Shown here: positions 1 to 9,600 of the stretch, piece after piece
Layout of the letters: the number at the start of each line of letters is the position of its first letter
How positions within the stretch are numbered: the stretch's first letter is position 1
Source of the DNA: Pseudomonas fluorescens
GTDB lineage: Bacteria > Pseudomonadota > Gammaproteobacteria > Pseudomonadales > Pseudomonadaceae
Assembly (NCBI RefSeq): GCF_001902145.1
Contig: NZ_MRST01000020.1
Location: 124,001 to 188,000 of the forward strand
DNA length: 64,000 bases
Reading direction: 5' to 3'
The notes under the pieces: model-generated
The model's database searches: none
Seen by the model: only the letters and a program-made list of their open reading frames with translations
Told to the model about the DNA's origin: nothing
Program-made: the position numbers and the translations under genes

Positions 1-29
1 GAGCCCGCCCCTTATATTGGAGAAATCAC

Positions 30-515
30 ATGCCTTCGTTCGACGTGGTATCTGAACTGGACAAACACGAAGTCACCAACGCCGTCGAGAACGCCGTCAA
101 GGAACTGGACCGTCGCTATGACTTGAAAGGCAAGGGCAGCTTCGAATTCAAGGAAAAGGAACTGACCGTCAACCTGACCGCTGAAGCCGATTTCCAGCTC
201 GAAGCAATGATCGAGATCCTCAAGCTGGCCCTGGTCAAGCGCAAGATCGACGTGCAGTGCCTGGAAGTCAAGGACGCCTACGCTTCCGGCAAACTGATGA
301 AGCAGGAAGCCGTACTCAAGGAAGGCATCGACAAAGAACTGGCCAAGAAAATCGTCGCGCACATCAAGGACGCCAAGCTCAAGGTCCAGGCCGCCATCCA
401 GGGCGAGCAGGTTCGCGTCACTGGCAAAAAGCGTGACGACCTGCAAGAGGCCATCGCGGCCCTGCGCGCCAAGACATTTGACATGCCGCTGCAGTTCAAT
501 AACTTCCGCGACTGA
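30..515 (+). CDS. yajQ: YajQ family nucleotide-binding protein
   Basis: The product is 161 residues, the usual YajQ length, and starts MPSFDVVSE, typical of the family. A GGAGAAA ribosome-binding site lies just upstream of the ATG. YajQ proteins are small cytoplasmic proteins of two ferredoxin-like alpha/beta domains. Members in Xanthomonas and Pseudomonas bind cyclic di-GMP and influence transcription; others bind nucleic acid. Conserved blocks visible here are the central [14 protein letters not shown] segment and the C-terminal [10 protein letters not shown] end. It is a single-gene unit followed by a hairpin terminator. The family call is firm; c-di-GMP binding in this strain is inferred from homologues. 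Confidence 0.95.
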   Translation: MPSFDVVSELDKHEVTNAVENAVKELDRRYDLKGKGSFEFKEKELTVNLTAEADFQLEAMIEILKLALVKRKIDVQCLEVKDAYASGKLMKQEAVLKEGIDKELAKKIVAHIKDAKLKVQAAIQGEQVRVTGKKRDDLQEAIAALRAKTFDMPLQFNNFRD

Positions 516-574
516 TGGCACTTTGGGGAACCTGTGGGCACTTTTGACGTCCCACGCCCCAGCATCATTGCCTA

Positions 575-606
575 CAATTGAGCCCTTCGGGGCTCAATTG
601 CGTTTT
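575..606 (+). terminator. Rho-independent terminator after yajQ
   Basis: A perfect 11-bp stem (CAATTGAGCCC / GGGCTCAATTG) closes a TTCG tetraloop and is followed by CGTTTT. It lies 60 bp after the yajQ stop and before the channel gene. Confidence 0.8.
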
Positions 607-651
607 CAGGCAGTCAATCGAGCCTTATCGCCGCACCACAGGAGAAAGTAG

Positions 652-1494
652 ATGGATTTGAACGCTGAAATGGATCACCTGATCAAGACCTCCCAGTCCT
701 GGATCCCCATGATCATGGAATACGGCAGTCGCGTATTGCTGGCGTTGATCACCCTGGCCATCGGCTGGTGGCTGATCAATGTCTTGACTCAACGCGTGGG
801 CCGCTTGCTGGCCATGCGTAACGCAGACTTGGCACTGCAACACTTCATCACCAGCCTTGCGAACATCGCGCTCAAAGTCATGCTGGTGGTCAACGTGGCC
901 TCGATGATCGGTGTGGCTACCACCTCGTTCGTGGCCGCGATCGGTGCCGCTACCCTGGCTATCGGCCTGGCCTTGCAAGGCAGCCTGGCGAACTTTGCTG
1001 GCGGCGTGTTGATTCTGTTGTTCCGCCCGTTCCGTATCGGTGACTGGATCGAAGCCCAGGGTACCTCGGGTACCGTCGACAGCATCCAGATCTTTCACAC
1101 GGTGCTGCGTACCGGCGACAACAAGACGGTGATCATTCCCAACGGCAGCCTGTCCAACGGTCTTATCACCAACACCAATCGCCAGCCGACCCGCAAGGTT
1201 GTGTTTGACGTGGGTGTGGACTATGAGGCGGACCTGCAGAAGGCCCGTGAAGTGCTGCTGGCTTTGGCTGAAGACCCGCGTGTTCTGAAGGACCCTGCCG
1301 CCGTGGCGGTGGTGTCGACCTTGGGCGACAGTTCCATCACCGTCTCCCTGCGTTGCTGGACCAACACCCCGGATTATTGGGACGTGGTGTTTATGCTCAA
1401 TGAATTGGCGCGTGACCGTTTGAAAGCGGCCGGGATTGATATTCCGTTTCCGCAACGGGTTATTCGGGTGATGCAGGAAAGTGCGCCGAAGTAA
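652..1494 (+). CDS. mscS: Small-conductance mechanosensitive channel, MscS family
   Basis: This 280-residue protein is close in length to E. coli MscS. It should sit in the inner membrane and release solutes on osmotic down-shock. Hydrophobic segments at about residues 27-46 and 68-90 precede the pore helix at about 92-125, which is rich in Gly/Ala and runs GAATLAIGLALQGSLANFAG, the TM3 signature. It continues into the beta domain (LLFRPFRIGDWIEAQG), and PNGSLSNGLITN is a typical cytoplasmic-domain motif. The start has a GGAGAAAG ribosome-binding site. It is transcribed alone, converging on the porin across a shared terminator. Confidence 0.93.
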   Translation: MDLNAEMDHLIKTSQSWIPMIMEYGSRVLLALITLAIGWWLINVLTQRVGRLLAMRNADLALQHFITSLANIALKVMLVVNVASMIGVATTSFVAAIGAATLAIGLALQGSLANFAGGVLILLFRPFRIGDWIEAQGTSGTVDSIQIFHTVLRTGDNKTVIIPNGSLSNGLITNTNRQPTRKVVFDVGVDYEADLQKAREVLLALAEDPRVLKDPAAVAVVSTLGDSSITVSLRCWTNTPDYWDVVFMLNELARDRLKAAGIDIPFPQRVIRVMQESAPK

Positions 1495-1590
1495 CTTGGC
1501 GTGATGCTATCGAAGTTGGCCGAAAGGTCAGCTTTGAAAAACTAGTTACTTAGCTTGCTAGTTGTTTGTTGCTTGAAATAAAACTGCAAT

Positions 1591-1630
1591 AAAAAAGCCG
1601 CTCCCTGTTTAAACAGAGGAGCGGCTTTTT
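1591..1630. terminator. Bidirectional terminator between mscS and oprD
   Basis: A long inverted repeat has GCCGCTCC pairing with GGAGCGGC around a self-complementary CTGTTTAAACAG core. An A tract precedes it and a T tract follows, so it can terminate both converging genes. Confidence 0.88.
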
Positions 1631-1675
1631 GTTTAAGGCCGAAGCCTTAGGTCATCGTTGTAATTGAACCGGCAA

Positions 1676-2956
1676 TTACAAGATGTTCAGCGGGTAGTTG
1701 GCGATCAGACGCAGCTCGTCGATCGACGGCGAACCGTAGTACACGCCATCACCGGAACGGTAAGTCGCTTGACGCAGGCGCAGGCTCAGATCTTTTGCCG
1801 GGCCGCTCTGGATCACGTACTTGGCTTCGATGTCGCGTTCCCACTCTTTGCCGTTGCTGGTAGTGCCGGTGTTGGCGCCGCTGCCGGTGACGTAACGAGT
1901 CATGAAGCTCAGGCCAGGGATGCCGAAGGTCGCCATGTTGATGTCGTAACGCGCCTGGAAGGACTTCTCGCCTTCGGCGTTGAAGTCGGAACGGGCGATG
2001 GAGTTGGCCAGGAACACAGTGCCGCCGCCGTCTACGCCGTAACCGTAGTCGCCGTCACCGGTGACTTTCTGGGCTGCCAGGGTGAAGGTGTGAGCGCCAA
2101 TTGTGTAGGCACCCTGCAAGCTGAAGGCGCGGTTGTCGAGCTTGGTCACGCCATCTTTTTCTGCGCGTTGCAGGCCGGCGCCGTCGCTCTTGGTGTCGTA
2201 GATGTTGAAGTCCAGCGCGAACGACTGATCATCGCTCAGGGCGTGGGTCCAGTTCAGGTTGCTGTAGTACTTGCGGAAGTAATCTTCGGTTTTCGCGTAG
2301 TACAGGCTGCCGGTGACTTCTGGAGTGAAGGCATACACACCGCCGACAAAGTCGGTTTTGGTCAGGCCCAGGCTGTCGTGGTAGGTCTGGTTCTGCGCGA
2401 CGCTGGAAGTGAAGTGACCGCCTTCAAGCTTCAGGCCCTTGATTTCATTGCTGGTGATGGAGATGCCTTGTGGCAGCTCTGGCAACAGGCGGCTGTCGTC
2501 GGAGGCAAACACTGGGGCTGTGGTGTATTGGTCACCGACTTTCAGCACCGTGTTGGAAATGCGGAACTTAACCGCGCCGCCGCCTTTGGAGTAATCGTCT
2601 TGCGAGCGACCGTCGGAACCGGTTGGGAACAGGCCGGTGCCGGCGCGGCCCTTGCCGCTGTCGAGCTTGACGCCCATCAGGCCGATCACGTCGACACCGA
2701 CACCAATGGTGCCCTGGGTGAAGCCCGATTCGTACAGGGCATTGAAGCCCAGGCCGGTTTCTTCAGCACGGCTCTTGGAGCCTGGGCCCGACGGGTTGTT
2801 ACGGAAGTCACGGCTGAAGTACAGCGCGCGAGTATTGATGCTGAACGTGCTGTCTTCAACAAAGCCCTTGGAATCGTCCTGGGCGGACGCCATTGCGAAC
2901 TGCGAGGTGCCTGCTGAAACAGCCAGGGCGATCATGCTCCACTTCATCACGCGCAT
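1676..2956 (-). CDS. oprD: OprD-family outer-membrane porin
   Basis: The 426-residue product begins with a signal peptide (MRVMKWSMIALAVSAG, cleavage expected after ASA near residue 25), then QDDSKGFVEDS, the typical mature start of OprD-type porins. The body is alternating beta-strand sequence with acidic/basic loops, and the C terminus is LRLIANYPLNIL. These 18-strand barrels take up basic amino acids, peptides or carboxylates. An AAGGAG ribosome-binding site precedes the ATG. The symbol is used because the gene sits in the same neighbourhood (HIT, slyX, cold-shock, dps, aspS) as oprD of P. aeruginosa, as I recall it. Substrate specificity cannot be read from sequence, so it could be another Occ-family member by function. 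Confidence 0.85.
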   Translation of the reverse strand: MRVMKWSMIALAVSAGTSQFAMASAQDDSKGFVEDSTFSINTRALYFSRDFRNNPSGPGSKSRAEETGLGFNALYESGFTQGTIGVGVDVIGLMGVKLDSGKGRAGTGLFPTGSDGRSQDDYSKGGGAVKFRISNTVLKVGDQYTTAPVFASDDSRLLPELPQGISITSNEIKGLKLEGGHFTSSVAQNQTYHDSLGLTKTDFVGGVYAFTPEVTGSLYYAKTEDYFRKYYSNLNWTHALSDDQSFALDFNIYDTKSDGAGLQRAEKDGVTKLDNRAFSLQGAYTIGAHTFTLAAQKVTGDGDYGYGVDGGGTVFLANSIARSDFNAEGEKSFQARYDINMATFGIPGLSFMTRYVTGSGANTGTTSNGKEWERDIEAKYVIQSGPAKDLSLRLRQATYRSGDGVYYGSPSIDELRLIANYPLNIL

Positions 2957-3696
2957 CGTGATTTGCTCCTTTGGTTTTAGGAAGAGTACTGCCGTCCCAC
3001 CTGTATTTTTATCTGGGCGGCTCTTTCTTTTTGTGTCGGCGCAAAGTTATCTCACGCAGACCCTATTGACGATACTTACTCAATTATCCTTTCAGCTTCT
3101 TTACGAGGCTGTCGTAAATCGCTAGATCCATGTCGCAAATTCACAGCCAGAAATGTATCCAGGCTGACAACTTCAATGCTGTTTTCAGACTTCTTTCAAA
3201 GTTTGAACGCATCCCTGATACACATTGAAACGCCACTACTTTTATCGCGAAACACCTGTGTCCAAACGGGTGTCGTTGCCGACGATATGGGGGTGAATGC
3301 AACAAGCGTGCTCAAACCACTTACCGAATGTCATTTTTTCGTGAAAAGTGTGATGAACCTGTAAAAACCGCATAAGCACGGGGGGTTTACGCCATTTCGG
3401 TTGGGCTTGACGCCAGGGTGTTATCCCGGTTCGGTGGTACCTGAATCCTGTACCTGGGTAAAACGTTACCGGTTGACCCTTATCAGTGGGTAATCGGCGG
3501 ATCCCTTTGAGGCACAGGTGGGTCATTTTGGTGCATCCCGTTGAGGCCCGGCCTAGCGTTGCTCACCTGGGCTATTGCCTCTAAAGGGTGCATCTTTTTG
3601 CCTGGTTGCCTCAAGGCCGCCAGCATTGCCCGTGAAGCCTTGGGCATTCGAAGGTATGCTGGGCACCTGTTACCGACCTGCCGAACGGAGTGCCAC
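2957..3696. other. Long divergent intergenic region oprD / HIT gene
   Basis: About 740 bp separates the porin start from the HIT gene start. Apart from the porin ribosome-binding site I see no gene or structured RNA. Short frames here (for example the minus-strand one at 3242-3526) lack coding character and a ribosome-binding site. The porin-proximal half is A/T-rich and presumably holds the porin promoter, which I cannot place. Confidence 0.4.
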
Positions 3697-4122
3697 GTGT
3701 TCGCCTTAGATCAACGCCTGCAACAAGATACCTTGGCCATTGGGGACTTCCCGCTCTGTCGCCTGCTGCTGTCCAATGACGCAAATTACCCCTGGTTCAT
3801 CCTGGTGCCGCGCATCGAAGGTATCAGCGAAGTGTTTCATCTGGATGTCGCAGATCAACAAACCTTGTGGCAAGAAACGACGGCCCTGGCGCAACTGCTT
3901 AACGAGGAACTGGCGGCCGACAAGATGAACATCGGCGCGTTGGGTAATGTGGTCAGTCAGTTGCATGTGCATGTGATTGTGCGCAAGCGCGACGACGCCG
4001 CCTGGCCAGCCCCGGTGTGGGGCAAGCATCCAGCCCGGCCCTACACCGAAGAGCAGGTGGCCGCGATTCGCAGCCGATTGCGTGAGCTATTGCCTGCCGA
4101 CTTCATCTTTACCCAGGACTGA
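3697..4122 (+). CDS. HIT-domain (histidine triad-like) hydrolase
   Basis: The product is 141 residues when started at the GTG at 3697, which has CGGAG about 9 bp upstream; the frame is open further upstream but without family similarity. HIT proteins hydrolyse or transfer nucleotides on phosphoanhydride or phosphoramidate bonds. Family features are ANYPWFILVPRIEGISEVF near the N terminus and the active-site strand SQLHVHVIVRKRDDAAWP. The first position of the His triad is Gln here (QLHVHVI), leaving the middle and catalytic His, a variant I recall from other proteobacterial HIT proteins. It lies 3 bp upstream of slyX, so the two are probably co-transcribed. The substrate is unknown. Confidence 0.85.
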   Translation: MFALDQRLQQDTLAIGDFPLCRLLLSNDANYPWFILVPRIEGISEVFHLDVADQQTLWQETTALAQLLNEELAADKMNIGALGNVVSQLHVHVIVRKRDDAAWPAPVWGKHPARPYTEEQVAAIRSRLRELLPADFIFTQD

Positions 4123-4125
4123 ACC

Positions 4126-4332
4126 ATGGACCTGCAAGAACGCGTCACCGACCTGGAAAGCCGCCTGGCCTTCCAGGACGACACCATTGAAACCCTCAAT
4201 GACATCCTGGTCACCCAGCAGCGGGCCGTCGAACGCCTGCAATTGCAAATGACTGCACTGCTCAAGCGCCAGGAAGAAATGGGCGGGCAGTTCGAGTCAT
4301 CCGAAGAAGAAGCGCCACCGCCACACTATTGA
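4126..4332 (+). CDS. slyX: SlyX family protein
   Basis: This short acidic protein of 68 residues is almost entirely one coiled coil (residues about 1-50, heptad pattern from [22 protein letters not shown]) with a proline-rich tail ending PPPHY, the signature end of SlyX. Its molecular role is not established. It starts 3 bp after the HIT gene and a strong terminator follows. Confidence 0.92.
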   Translation: MDLQERVTDLESRLAFQDDTIETLNDILVTQQRAVERLQLQMTALLKRQEEMGGQFESSEEEAPPPHY

Positions 4333-4344
4333 GTGCGCACGCAA

Positions 4345-4388
4345 TAAAAAAACCGCGACCCAGCCAAGGCTGGATCGCGGTTTTTTTT
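4345..4388. terminator. Terminator between slyX and the cold-shock/membrane gene
   Basis: A 15-bp stem with one mismatch (AACCGCGACCCAGCC / GGCTGGATCGCGGTT) encloses AA. A runs of seven and T runs of eight flank it, so it should work in both directions for these convergent genes. Confidence 0.88.
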
Positions 4389-4404
4389 GCTGCGAGGGCT
4401 GGGA

Positions 4405-5007
4405 TCAGCGACGCGGCAGGGCAGCAATGACATCTTCGGCTTGCAGGCCCTTGTCACGGTTCATCACCGAGAACTCTACGCGCTGGCCTTCGACCAGGAC
4501 GCGATGGCCTTCGCCACGAATTGCTCGGAAGTGGACGAAGATATCGTCGCCCGAGTCGCGGGAAATGAAGCCGAAGCCCTTGGAGGTGTTGAACCACTTG
4601 ACGGTCCCGGTATCCCGGTTGGTCATGTCATAGTTTTGCGACGCGGCCGCTGGAGACGAGCGGTAGAAGCTGATGGCCAGGTGAAGAACGATGGCGACCA
4701 CAGCGATCACCAGGCTGAGCAGGATGGCCGGATGGCCCCCGACTTCAGGCATGGGCGCCAGGAGGGTGAGGGTTTGTACGACAACAGTCAGCACCAGCAG
4801 CGCACTGACCAGGTTTTGCAGTTGATGACGCGTGCCTTTGTTCCAGTAAGGGATTACCGGTGCGAGCGTCAGGTTAAGAAGGCCGAACAAGGCCAGGTAC
4901 AGGGCGTCGTGTTGTTCCAGGTAGGGCAGGCTTTCAGGCTGCAGGCTCGGAATAAAGGACAGCAGCAAGGCTGCAACGCCCGTTAGCAGGTGGACGATTT
5001 TCAACAT
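4405..5007 (-). CDS. Membrane protein with C-terminal cold-shock domain
   Basis: The 200-residue product has two parts. Residues 1-120 hold about four hydrophobic segments ([18 protein letters not shown], then about 37-52, 65-85 and 94-113). Residues about 132-199 are a complete cold-shock domain with [19 protein letters not shown] (RNP1 type) and [13 protein letters not shown] (RNP2 type). Cold-shock domains bind single-stranded RNA or DNA; here the domain would be tethered to the inner membrane, presumably facing the cytoplasm. A similar gene occupies this place in P. aeruginosa as I recall, so it is conserved rather than a local fusion. The role of the membrane part is unknown. Confidence 0.85.
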   Translation of the reverse strand: MLKIVHLLTGVAALLLSFIPSLQPESLPYLEQHDALYLALFGLLNLTLAPVIPYWNKGTRHQLQNLVSALLVLTVVVQTLTLLAPMPEVGGHPAILLSLVIAVVAIVLHLAISFYRSSPAAASQNYDMTNRDTGTVKWFNTSKGFGFISRDSGDDIFVHFRAIRGEGHRVLVEGQRVEFSVMNRDKGLQAEDVIAALPRR

Positions 5008-5433
5008 TTTGGTTAACTCACGTTAAGACGGATCACAAGGAAGAGCTGACTGGCACGGTTCGCTTCTGAACAATGGGAGGCGTTGAGCACGTGCGCGGGT
5101 ATCAGCCTATGTGACGTGCCGCAGGAATAAACGGCAGCCACACCGCGTCTATTTAACAGCAAAGGCTGTGCCTACTCAAATCAAGCATTTCGGGGTGTTG
5201 CCACGGCTACGGCATTTCTGCGGCAAACGCTTGTCCTAGACAGGTGCGGGATTTTTCAGTGGCGGCCTAGACCCTTCCTACAGGTAAACAGGCTTGCCAA
5301 GTCAGATCCCGCAGGCGGTGCGGGGCGATTTGCCGCATGCCGCCCGAGTGTGTCGGGCTGCACGTGGCGCACTCTCTTGCTAGAGTGGAGCTGCACCTGA
5401 TCAATGAATGCTCGTCAATTGAAGGGGAAACAC
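5008..5433. other. Divergent intergenic region, cold-shock/membrane gene and dps-like gene
   Basis: About 425 bp holds the two divergent promoters. I cannot place -35/-10 elements with confidence. A small inverted repeat (ACTCT-CTTGCT-AGAGT, about 5371-5386) lies about 50 bp before the dps-like start. I see no gene here. Confidence 0.4.
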
Positions 5434-5907
5434 ATGGCAATCGATATTGGTATCAGTGAAGAAGACCGTAAATCCATCGTCGACGGACTTTCCCGCCTGC
5501 TCTCCGATACCTATGTTCTGTATCTGAAGACCCACAATTTCCATTGGAACGTCACAGGCCCCATGTTTCGTACGCTGCACCTGATGTTCGAAGAGCAGTA
5601 CAACGAGCTGGCGCTGGCAGTGGACTCCATTGCCGAGCGTATCCGTGCCCTGGGCTTCCCGGCGCCGGGTGCCTATTCGATTTACGCCCGCCTGTCTTCC
5701 ATCAAGGAAGAAGAGGGTGTGCCGAGCGCCGAAGAGATGATCAAGCAGTTGGTGGCCGGCCAGGAAGCGGTCACGCGTACCGCGCGAGGCATCTTCCCAT
5801 TGCTCGACAAAGTCAGTGATGAGCCCACGGCGGACCTCTTGACCCAGCGTATGCAGGTTCATGAGAAAACCGCGTGGATGCTGCGCTCCCTGCTCGAAAA
5901 CCAGTAA
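5434..5907 (+). CDS. Dps-like ferritin family protein
   Basis: Started at the ATG at 5434 (AAGGGGAAA upstream), the product is 157 residues beginning MAIDIGIS. The frame opens 10 codons earlier but the shorter form matches the family. The Dps ferroxidase signature is present: [17 protein letters not shown], then the helix [24 protein letters not shown] supplying the acidic ligands. Dps proteins assemble 12-mers that oxidise and store iron with peroxide and may protect DNA. There is no long Lys-rich N-terminal DNA-binding tail. The C terminus [21 protein letters not shown] is very conserved in pseudomonads. Confidence 0.93.
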   Translation: MAIDIGISEEDRKSIVDGLSRLLSDTYVLYLKTHNFHWNVTGPMFRTLHLMFEEQYNELALAVDSIAERIRALGFPAPGAYSIYARLSSIKEEEGVPSAEEMIKQLVAGQEAVTRTARGIFPLLDKVSDEPTADLLTQRMQVHEKTAWMLRSLLENQ

Positions 5908-6111
5908 CTGTCGAACCCTGGCGGCGCCTTTTCAGCGCCGCCTGCTGGTTTCCCTGCGCTTCCTGGCGTTGTCCTACAACTAACAACTCCCCGTCTTCTG
6001 GCTGCTCTGCGCTGGCTGCTGTTTTATAAGCCATCGTCCAATGGGAGAAGCCTGTTGGCTGCTGTTTGGCAATGGAGTGTCAGGTGTATGTCACGTGGAG
6101 TGGGTAAGGGA

Positions 6112-6441
6112 ATGATGGAAACCTGTGGTTTTCACAAGATAAAGGTCGACCCTTTTGCCAAGGGTTTTGATATGGGGCTGGCCAAGCCACTGTCCCGTTC
6201 GGTCAGGCTCAATGGGTTTTCTACCTGCCTGCGGCTTGAACAGGTCTATTGGAATATCCTGACGGAAATCGCCAGGCTCAATACCTGTTCGGTCAGTGCG
6301 CTGTTGTCCTATGTCGATCGGGAAGTGCATTTGCGTTACGGAGGCGTGAAGAACTTCAGTGGGCTGGTGAGGGTGGTGTGCGTGGTTCACGTTCTTAAAG
6401 GCCGGGGCGCCCTCACGTCCGGGGATACGCTCGCGCAGTAG
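6112..6441 (+). CDS. Small ribbon-helix-helix-like protein (putative)
   Basis: The product is about 109 residues when started at 6112 (MMETCGFHK), with AAGGG and GGAG upstream; the next ATG at 6115 is equally possible. The stretch SRSVRLNGFSTCLRLEQVYW then ILTEIARLNTCSVSALLSYVDREV looks like the RHH_4-type ribbon-helix-helix fold: a short beta strand carrying Arg, then two helices. That suggests a dimeric DNA-binding regulator. The segment FSGLVRVVCVVHVL fits the end of that family. No partner gene is adjacent. The family call is from memory of its motif and is moderate. Confidence 0.65.
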   Translation: MMETCGFHKIKVDPFAKGFDMGLAKPLSRSVRLNGFSTCLRLEQVYWNILTEIARLNTCSVSALLSYVDREVHLRYGGVKNFSGLVRVVCVVHVLKGRGALTSGDTLAQ

Positions 6442-6516
6442 TCCGATGACCGGCTCCTCAGCCCGACGGGCCGGGTCCTGGGCACAAAGCCGGCTGCGCT
6501 GTGTTGATTTACCAGA

Positions 6517-6522
6517 TATAAT
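6517..6522 (+). promoter_or_regulatory. Candidate -10 element for the FmdB-aspS unit
   Basis: A perfect TATAAT lies about 80 bp before the zinc-ribbon gene in an otherwise featureless gap (6442-6603). No good -35 hexamer sits at 16-18 bp, so this is only a weak call. Confidence 0.35.
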
Positions 6523-6603
6523 CCCGCGCTTTGCTGCGCATGCCGGGCTTTATGCACAGGGCAGGGCGTGGCGCTGTAACGATCTGATCGCCGAGACATC
6601 TCC

Positions 6604-6825
6604 ATGCCCATGTACGACTATCAATGCGCTTCCTGTGGTCATCAGTTGGAAGCCATTCAGAAGATCAGCGCCGCGCCGCTGGTCGATTGCCCTGCCTGCC
6701 AGGCACCTGAGTTGAAGAAGATGTTGTCCATGCCGGGCTTCCGTCTGAGCGGCAGCGGCTGGTACGAGACTGATTTCAAGACCGGTGCCAAGAAGAACCT
6801 GGCCGGCGGCGACAAAGCAGACTGA
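6604..6825 (+). CDS. FmdB-type zinc-ribbon protein
   Basis: The 73-residue product begins MPMYDYQCASCGHQLEAIQ, then CPACQAPELKKMLS. Two CxxC pairs (YQCASCG and DCPACQ) form the zinc ribbon characteristic of the FmdB putative regulatory family. The tail GSGWYETDFKTG is also typical. It lies directly upstream of aspS as in other pseudomonads and is probably co-transcribed with it. Function is unknown. Confidence 0.9.
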   Translation: MPMYDYQCASCGHQLEAIQKISAAPLVDCPACQAPELKKMLSMPGFRLSGSGWYETDFKTGAKKNLAGGDKAD

Positions 6826-6933
6826 GTTGAACTCTACGCGCAGGCTCCTGCATTATCCGTCCCCTGCTTGACTGTGCGGTGACGAGGCAGGCCTGCCACC
6901 GAATTTCGAATTACGAGAAGTGAAACCACGACC

Positions 6934-8709
6934 ATGATGCGCAGCCATTATTGCGGCCAACTGAACGAGACCCTGGAAGGTCAGGAAATCACCCTTTGCG
7001 GATGGGTTCACCGTCGCCGCGACCACGGCGGGGTGATCTTCCTCGATATCCGTGACCGTGATGGTCTGGCCCAGGTGGTGTTCGACCCGGACCGCGCCGA
7101 GAGTTTCGCCGCCGCCGACCGCGTGCGCAGTGAATACGTGGTGAAGATCACCGGCAAGGTACGCCTGCGTCCGGCCGGTGCCGTGAACAAGAACATGGCG
7201 TCCGGCGGCATCGAAGTGCTGGGCTATGAGCTGGAAGTGCTGAACGAGTCGGAAACCCCGCCGTTCCCACTCAACGAATACTCCGACGTGGGCGAAGAAA
7301 CCCGCCTGCGCTACCGCTTCCTGGACTTGCGTCGTCCGGAAATGGCCGAGAAGCTGCGCCTGCGCTCGCGCATGACCACCAGCATCCGCCGTTTCCTCGA
7401 CGAAAACGGCTTCCTCGACGTCGAAACGCCGATCCTCACCCGGGCCACCCCGGAAGGCGCGCGTGACTACCTGGTGCCTAGCCGCACCCACGCCGGCAGC
7501 TTCTTCGCCTTGCCGCAGTCGCCACAGCTGTTCAAGCAACTGCTGATGGTGGCCGGCTTCGACCGTTACTACCAGATCGCCAAGTGCTTCCGTGACGAAG
7601 ACCTGCGCGCTGACCGCCAGCCGGAATTCACCCAGATCGACATCGAGACCAGCTTCCTCGATGAAAAAGAGATCATGGGCCTGACCGAGCAAATGATCCG
7701 CAACCTGTTCAAGGAAGTGCTGGACCTGGAGTTCGGCGAATTCCCGCATATGACCTTCGAAGAAGCCATGCGCCGCTACGGTTCCGACAAGCCAGACCTG
7801 CGTAACCCGCTGGAACTGGTGGACGTGGCCGACCAGCTCAAGGACGTCGACTTCAAGGTGTTCAGCGGCCCGGCCAACGACCCTAAATGCCGCATCGCTG
7901 CCCTGCGCGTGCCTGGCGGCGCGAGCATGCCGCGCAAGCAGATCGACGACTACACCAAGTTCGTCGGCATCTACGGTGCCAAGGGCCTGGCGTACATCAA
8001 GGTCAACGAGCGCGCCAATGGTGTCGACGGCTTGCAATCGCCGATCGTGAAAAACATCCCTGAGGCCAACCTGAACGTGATCCTCGATCGCGTCGGTGCG
8101 GTTGACGGCGACATCGTGTTCTTCGGCGCCGACAAGGCCAAGATCGTCAGCGAGGCCCTGGGCGCGCTGCGTATCAAGCTCGGTCACGACCTGAACCTGC
8201 TGACCTGCGAATGGGCACCGATGTGGGTGGTCGACTTCCCGATGTTCGAAGAGAACGACGACGGCAGCTTCAGCGCCTTGCACCACCCGTTCACCGCGCC
8301 GAAGTGCTCCCCGCAAGAGTTGGAAGCCAACCCTGCAGGCGCGCTGTCCCGTGCCTACGACATGGTGTTGAACGGTACTGAACTGGGTGGCGGTTCGATC
8401 CGTATCCACCGCAAAGAGATGCAACAAGCGGTATTCCGCCTGCTGGGCATCAACGAAGCGGAGCAGGAAGAGAAGTTCGGCTTCCTGCTCGACGCCCTGA
8501 AATACGGCGCGCCGCCGCACGGTGGCCTGGCGTTCGGCCTGGACCGTCTGGTGATGTTGATGACCGGCGCCCAGTCGATCCGCGAAGTGATCGCCTTCCC
8601 GAAAACCCAGAGCGCTGCGGACGTCATGACCCAGGCTCCGGGTGTGGTGGATGCCAAGGCACTGCGCGAGCTGCACATCCGCCTGCGCGAGACGCCGAAG
8701 GCTGAGTAA
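6934..8709 (+). CDS. aspS: Aspartate--tRNA ligase
   Basis: The 591-residue product is the normal bacterial AspRS length and charges tRNA-Asp with aspartate. The N-terminal OB anticodon-binding domain ([21 protein letters not shown]) is followed by the class II core. Motif 2 is [18 protein letters not shown], the bacterial GAD insertion spans roughly residues 290-420, and motif 3 is [14 protein letters not shown] near residue 530. Pseudomonas AspRS is known to be non-discriminating and also makes Asp-tRNA-Asn for the GatCAB amidotransferase; I infer the same here. Translation may start at either of two adjacent ATGs (6934 or 6937). Confidence 0.97.
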   Translation: MMRSHYCGQLNETLEGQEITLCGWVHRRRDHGGVIFLDIRDRDGLAQVVFDPDRAESFAAADRVRSEYVVKITGKVRLRPAGAVNKNMASGGIEVLGYELEVLNESETPPFPLNEYSDVGEETRLRYRFLDLRRPEMAEKLRLRSRMTTSIRRFLDENGFLDVETPILTRATPEGARDYLVPSRTHAGSFFALPQSPQLFKQLLMVAGFDRYYQIAKCFRDEDLRADRQPEFTQIDIETSFLDEKEIMGLTEQMIRNLFKEVLDLEFGEFPHMTFEEAMRRYGSDKPDLRNPLELVDVADQLKDVDFKVFSGPANDPKCRIAALRVPGGASMPRKQIDDYTKFVGIYGAKGLAYIKVNERANGVDGLQSPIVKNIPEANLNVILDRVGAVDGDIVFFGADKAKIVSEALGALRIKLGHDLNLLTCEWAPMWVVDFPMFEENDDGSFSALHHPFTAPKCSPQELEANPAGALSRAYDMVLNGTELGGGSIRIHRKEMQQAVFRLLGINEAEQEEKFGFLLDALKYGAPPHGGLAFGLDRLVMLMTGAQSIREVIAFPKTQSAADVMTQAPGVVDAKALRELHIRLRETPKAE

Positions 8710-8749
8710 GGCTGCTGCGTGAAAGCGCAATAAGGTAGCAGGCAGTCAA

Positions 8750-8778
8750 AAAGGCGCATCTTCGGATGCGCCTTTGCG
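8750..8778 (+). terminator. Terminator after aspS
   Basis: An 11-bp perfect stem (AAAGGCGCATC / GATGCGCCTTT) closes a TTCG tetraloop, with a T-rich 3' side. It separates aspS from yebC. Confidence 0.85.
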
Positions 8779-8844
8779 TTTAAAAGAGGGAAATCTCGCC
8801 TGGGGCGGGATTGATAAGGTTTCTAGAGAATTCGGAGTTGTGTT

Positions 8845-9591
8845 ATGGCTGGCCATTCCAAGTGGGCGAACATCAAGCACCGCAAAGAGCGTCAGGATGC
8901 CAAGAAAGGCAAGATCTTCACCAAGTGGATCCGCGAACTGACCGTCGCGGCCCGCCAGGGTGGCGGTGACCCGGGCTCCAACCCGCGTCTGCGCCTGGCG
9001 CTGGACAAGGCGTTGGGCGCGAACATGAGCCGCGACATCATTGACCGCGCCGTGGCCCGTGGTGCCGGTGCGGCCGATACCGACGACATGGTCGAGCTGA
9101 CCTACGAAGGCTACGGTCCGGGCGGCGTGGCGGTGATGGTCGAATGCATGACCGACAACCGCAACCGTACCGCGGCAGCCGTGCGCCATGCGTTCAGCAA
9201 GTGTGGCGGCAACCTCGGCACGGACGGCTCGGTGGCCTACCTGTTCGAGCGCAAGGGGCAGATCACCTTCGCACCGGGCACCGATGAAGACGCGCTGATG
9301 GAAGCCGCGATGGAAGCGGATGCCGATGACGTAGTGACCAACGAAGACGGCTCCATCGATGTGTTCACCTCGTTCGCCAGCTTCTACGCCGTGCGTAACG
9401 CCCTGGAAACCGCTGGTTTCAACGGCACCGACGCGGAAATCGTGATGCTGCCGACCACCAGCGCCGAGCTGGACCTTGACGGTGCGCAAAAGGTGTTGAA
9501 GCTGCTGGACATGCTTGAAGACCTGGATGATGTGCAGAATGTGTATTCGAATGCCGACATCCCGGAATCGGTAGCCGAACAACTCACCTGA
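8845..9591 (+). CDS. yebC: YebC/PmpR family transcriptional regulator
   Basis: The 248-residue product starts [25 protein letters not shown], the invariant opening of the family. The three-domain architecture is recognisable ([51 protein letters not shown]). The P. aeruginosa homologue PmpR represses the quinolone-signal regulator pqsR; other members act on ribosome stalling at proline runs. It lies upstream of ruvC, separated by a REPIN. Confidence 0.95.
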   Translation: MAGHSKWANIKHRKERQDAKKGKIFTKWIRELTVAARQGGGDPGSNPRLRLALDKALGANMSRDIIDRAVARGAGAADTDDMVELTYEGYGPGGVAVMVECMTDNRNRTAAAVRHAFSKCGGNLGTDGSVAYLFERKGQITFAPGTDEDALMEAAMEADADDVVTNEDGSIDVFTSFASFYAVRNALETAGFNGTDAEIVMLPTTSAELDLDGAQKVLKLLDMLEDLDDVQNVYSNADIPESVAEQLT

Positions 9592-9600
9592 CACCCACCA

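Noticed and set aside
3242..3526. 94-codon minus-strand frame upstream of the HIT gene
   Set aside because: No ribosome-binding site, no family similarity, and codon use unlike the neighbours.
5920..5942. GGCGGCGC / GCGCCGCC hairpin after the dps-like gene as a terminator
   Set aside because: Strong stem but no T tract follows, so termination cannot be claimed.
6853..8730. A 625-codon minus-strand open frame opposite aspS
   Set aside because: Antisense shadow of the highly GC-rich aspS codons; aspS itself is unambiguous.
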